64,000 bases of DNA from positions 248,001-312,000 of the forward strand of contig CBDATB010000015.1 of NCBI GenBank assembly GCA_965199745.1, given 5' to 3'. Below, in pieces: positions 63,535 to 64,000 of this stretch (its first letter is position 1; each line of letters opens with the position of its first letter). Origin of the DNA: CBDATB01 sp965199745. Lineage in GTDB: Bacteria; Bacteroidota; Bacteroidia; Cytophagales; Flammeovirgaceae. Both the position numbers and the translations under genes were made by a program. The notes below the pieces were generated by a model. It did not search any database and was not told where the DNA came from. It saw only the letters and a list, made by a program, of their open reading frames with translations.

Positions 63535-64000
63535 AAATAACTAAGGGATGTTAATAAAATTAAGCATTTGACAGTAGCTCGAAGGGGGGCTTCGGACAAG
63601 ATCTATTGTTTATGAAGCGAGGGCAAAAAAAATGTCTTACTCAAATTGTAAAGTTTTCCTTGATTTGCACTAGCGTGTCCTTAAGCGGGTTTGTTTTGAC
63701 ACTAATCTCTCATCGAGAGATGATACTCTGACATTTGACGATGCAATTATATGGTATATAAATGAAAATCACAAAAAACCTAAAATATTTTAGACCCTCA
63801 ATTCACTACAGTTCGTATATTTTTTCTCATTACAACGGTTTACATATAAGGTGCGGACAGCACCATGTCGGCACATAATTTATTTTACCTAATTTAAACT
63901 GCATTATTTTGATAGGCAGAAAAACACACCATATCAGCTGTATTCAACTGTTTTTGGAGTATTTTTTTATGATATTGTAAAGGTTTTGCTCATTTCTTTC
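63535..64000. other. Terminal intergenic stretch upstream of rho
   Basis: No gene is supported in the last 466 bases. Two small hairpins are visible: TCTCTC-atc-GAGAGA around 63706-63720, and GTGCGGACA/TGTCGGCAC around 63852-63875 (8 paired bases with one mismatch). They could belong to a leader of rho or of a gene beyond the edge. Confidence 0.4.

Overview
The window is AT-rich bacterial DNA and almost certainly comes from the phylum Bacteroidota, probably near the Cytophagales. The signs are a PorZ-type and a CotH-type protein that both carry type IX secretion (T9SS) C-terminal sorting domains, a coaX / outer-membrane protein / TPR / lptC gene order, a CarbopepD-type TonB receptor, NamZ (DUF1343), a bacterial GH3-like protein, and several promoters of the Bacteroidota form TTG-N19..21-TAnnTTTG. 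It is mostly ordinary chromosome: about 48 coding genes, two tRNA genes (initiator Met, Phe), three decayed genes and a few non-coding elements.

Layout. 1-10.4 kb: glycogen synthase fragment, dnaB, a NagZ-like lipoprotein, coaX, OM barrel, TPR, lptC, and a ribH-RND exporter pair. 10.5-12.8 kb: porZ. 12.9-14.9 kb: remnant of a restriction-modification locus, made of an intact XRE controller with a clear operator and a methyltransferase interrupted by two in-frame stops, with no nuclease. 15.3-19.4 kb: O-methyltransferase, LuxE-like protein and TonB receptor. 19.4-23.2 kb: a B12-binding MerR regulator of the CarH type, divergent from a GH63-like glycosidase. 23.3-27.9 kb: a decayed formylglycine-generating-enzyme (FGE/SUMF1) gene, then KdnB, a hydroxyacid dehydrogenase, a GT2 glycosyltransferase and a GDP-mannose 3,5-epimerase, together a surface-sugar cluster. 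28-42.7 kb: a triple-GAF protein, nadC, a lipoprotein, galE, a GNAT protein, CotH, pruA, pgi, a TPR protein and prmC. 42.8-43.0 kb: a second FGE relic. 43-49.3 kb: aminopeptidase P, TPR, and a tightly packed symporter / 2OG-oxygenase / methyltransferase set. 49.35-49.66 kb: a 304-bp palindromic non-coding element next to tRNA-fMet. 50-64 kb: namZ, lgt-like, a di-iron repair protein, asparaginase, GH3, tRNA-Phe, a saccharopine dehydrogenase-like protein, an NRDE protein, LuxC, pyrF, hslU and rho.

How the genes fit together. Envelope and surface functions dominate: LPS export, T9SS, TonB, surface polysaccharide and peptidoglycan salvage by NagZ and NamZ. LuxE and LuxC homologues are both present without luciferase subunits, which suggests acyl reduction in a non-luminous role. 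I found no complete new defence or mobile system. The best leads are the non-coding 304-bp element, the decaying controller/methylase locus with its operator, the two FGE relics, the CarH-like photoreceptor, and the LuxC/LuxE pair.
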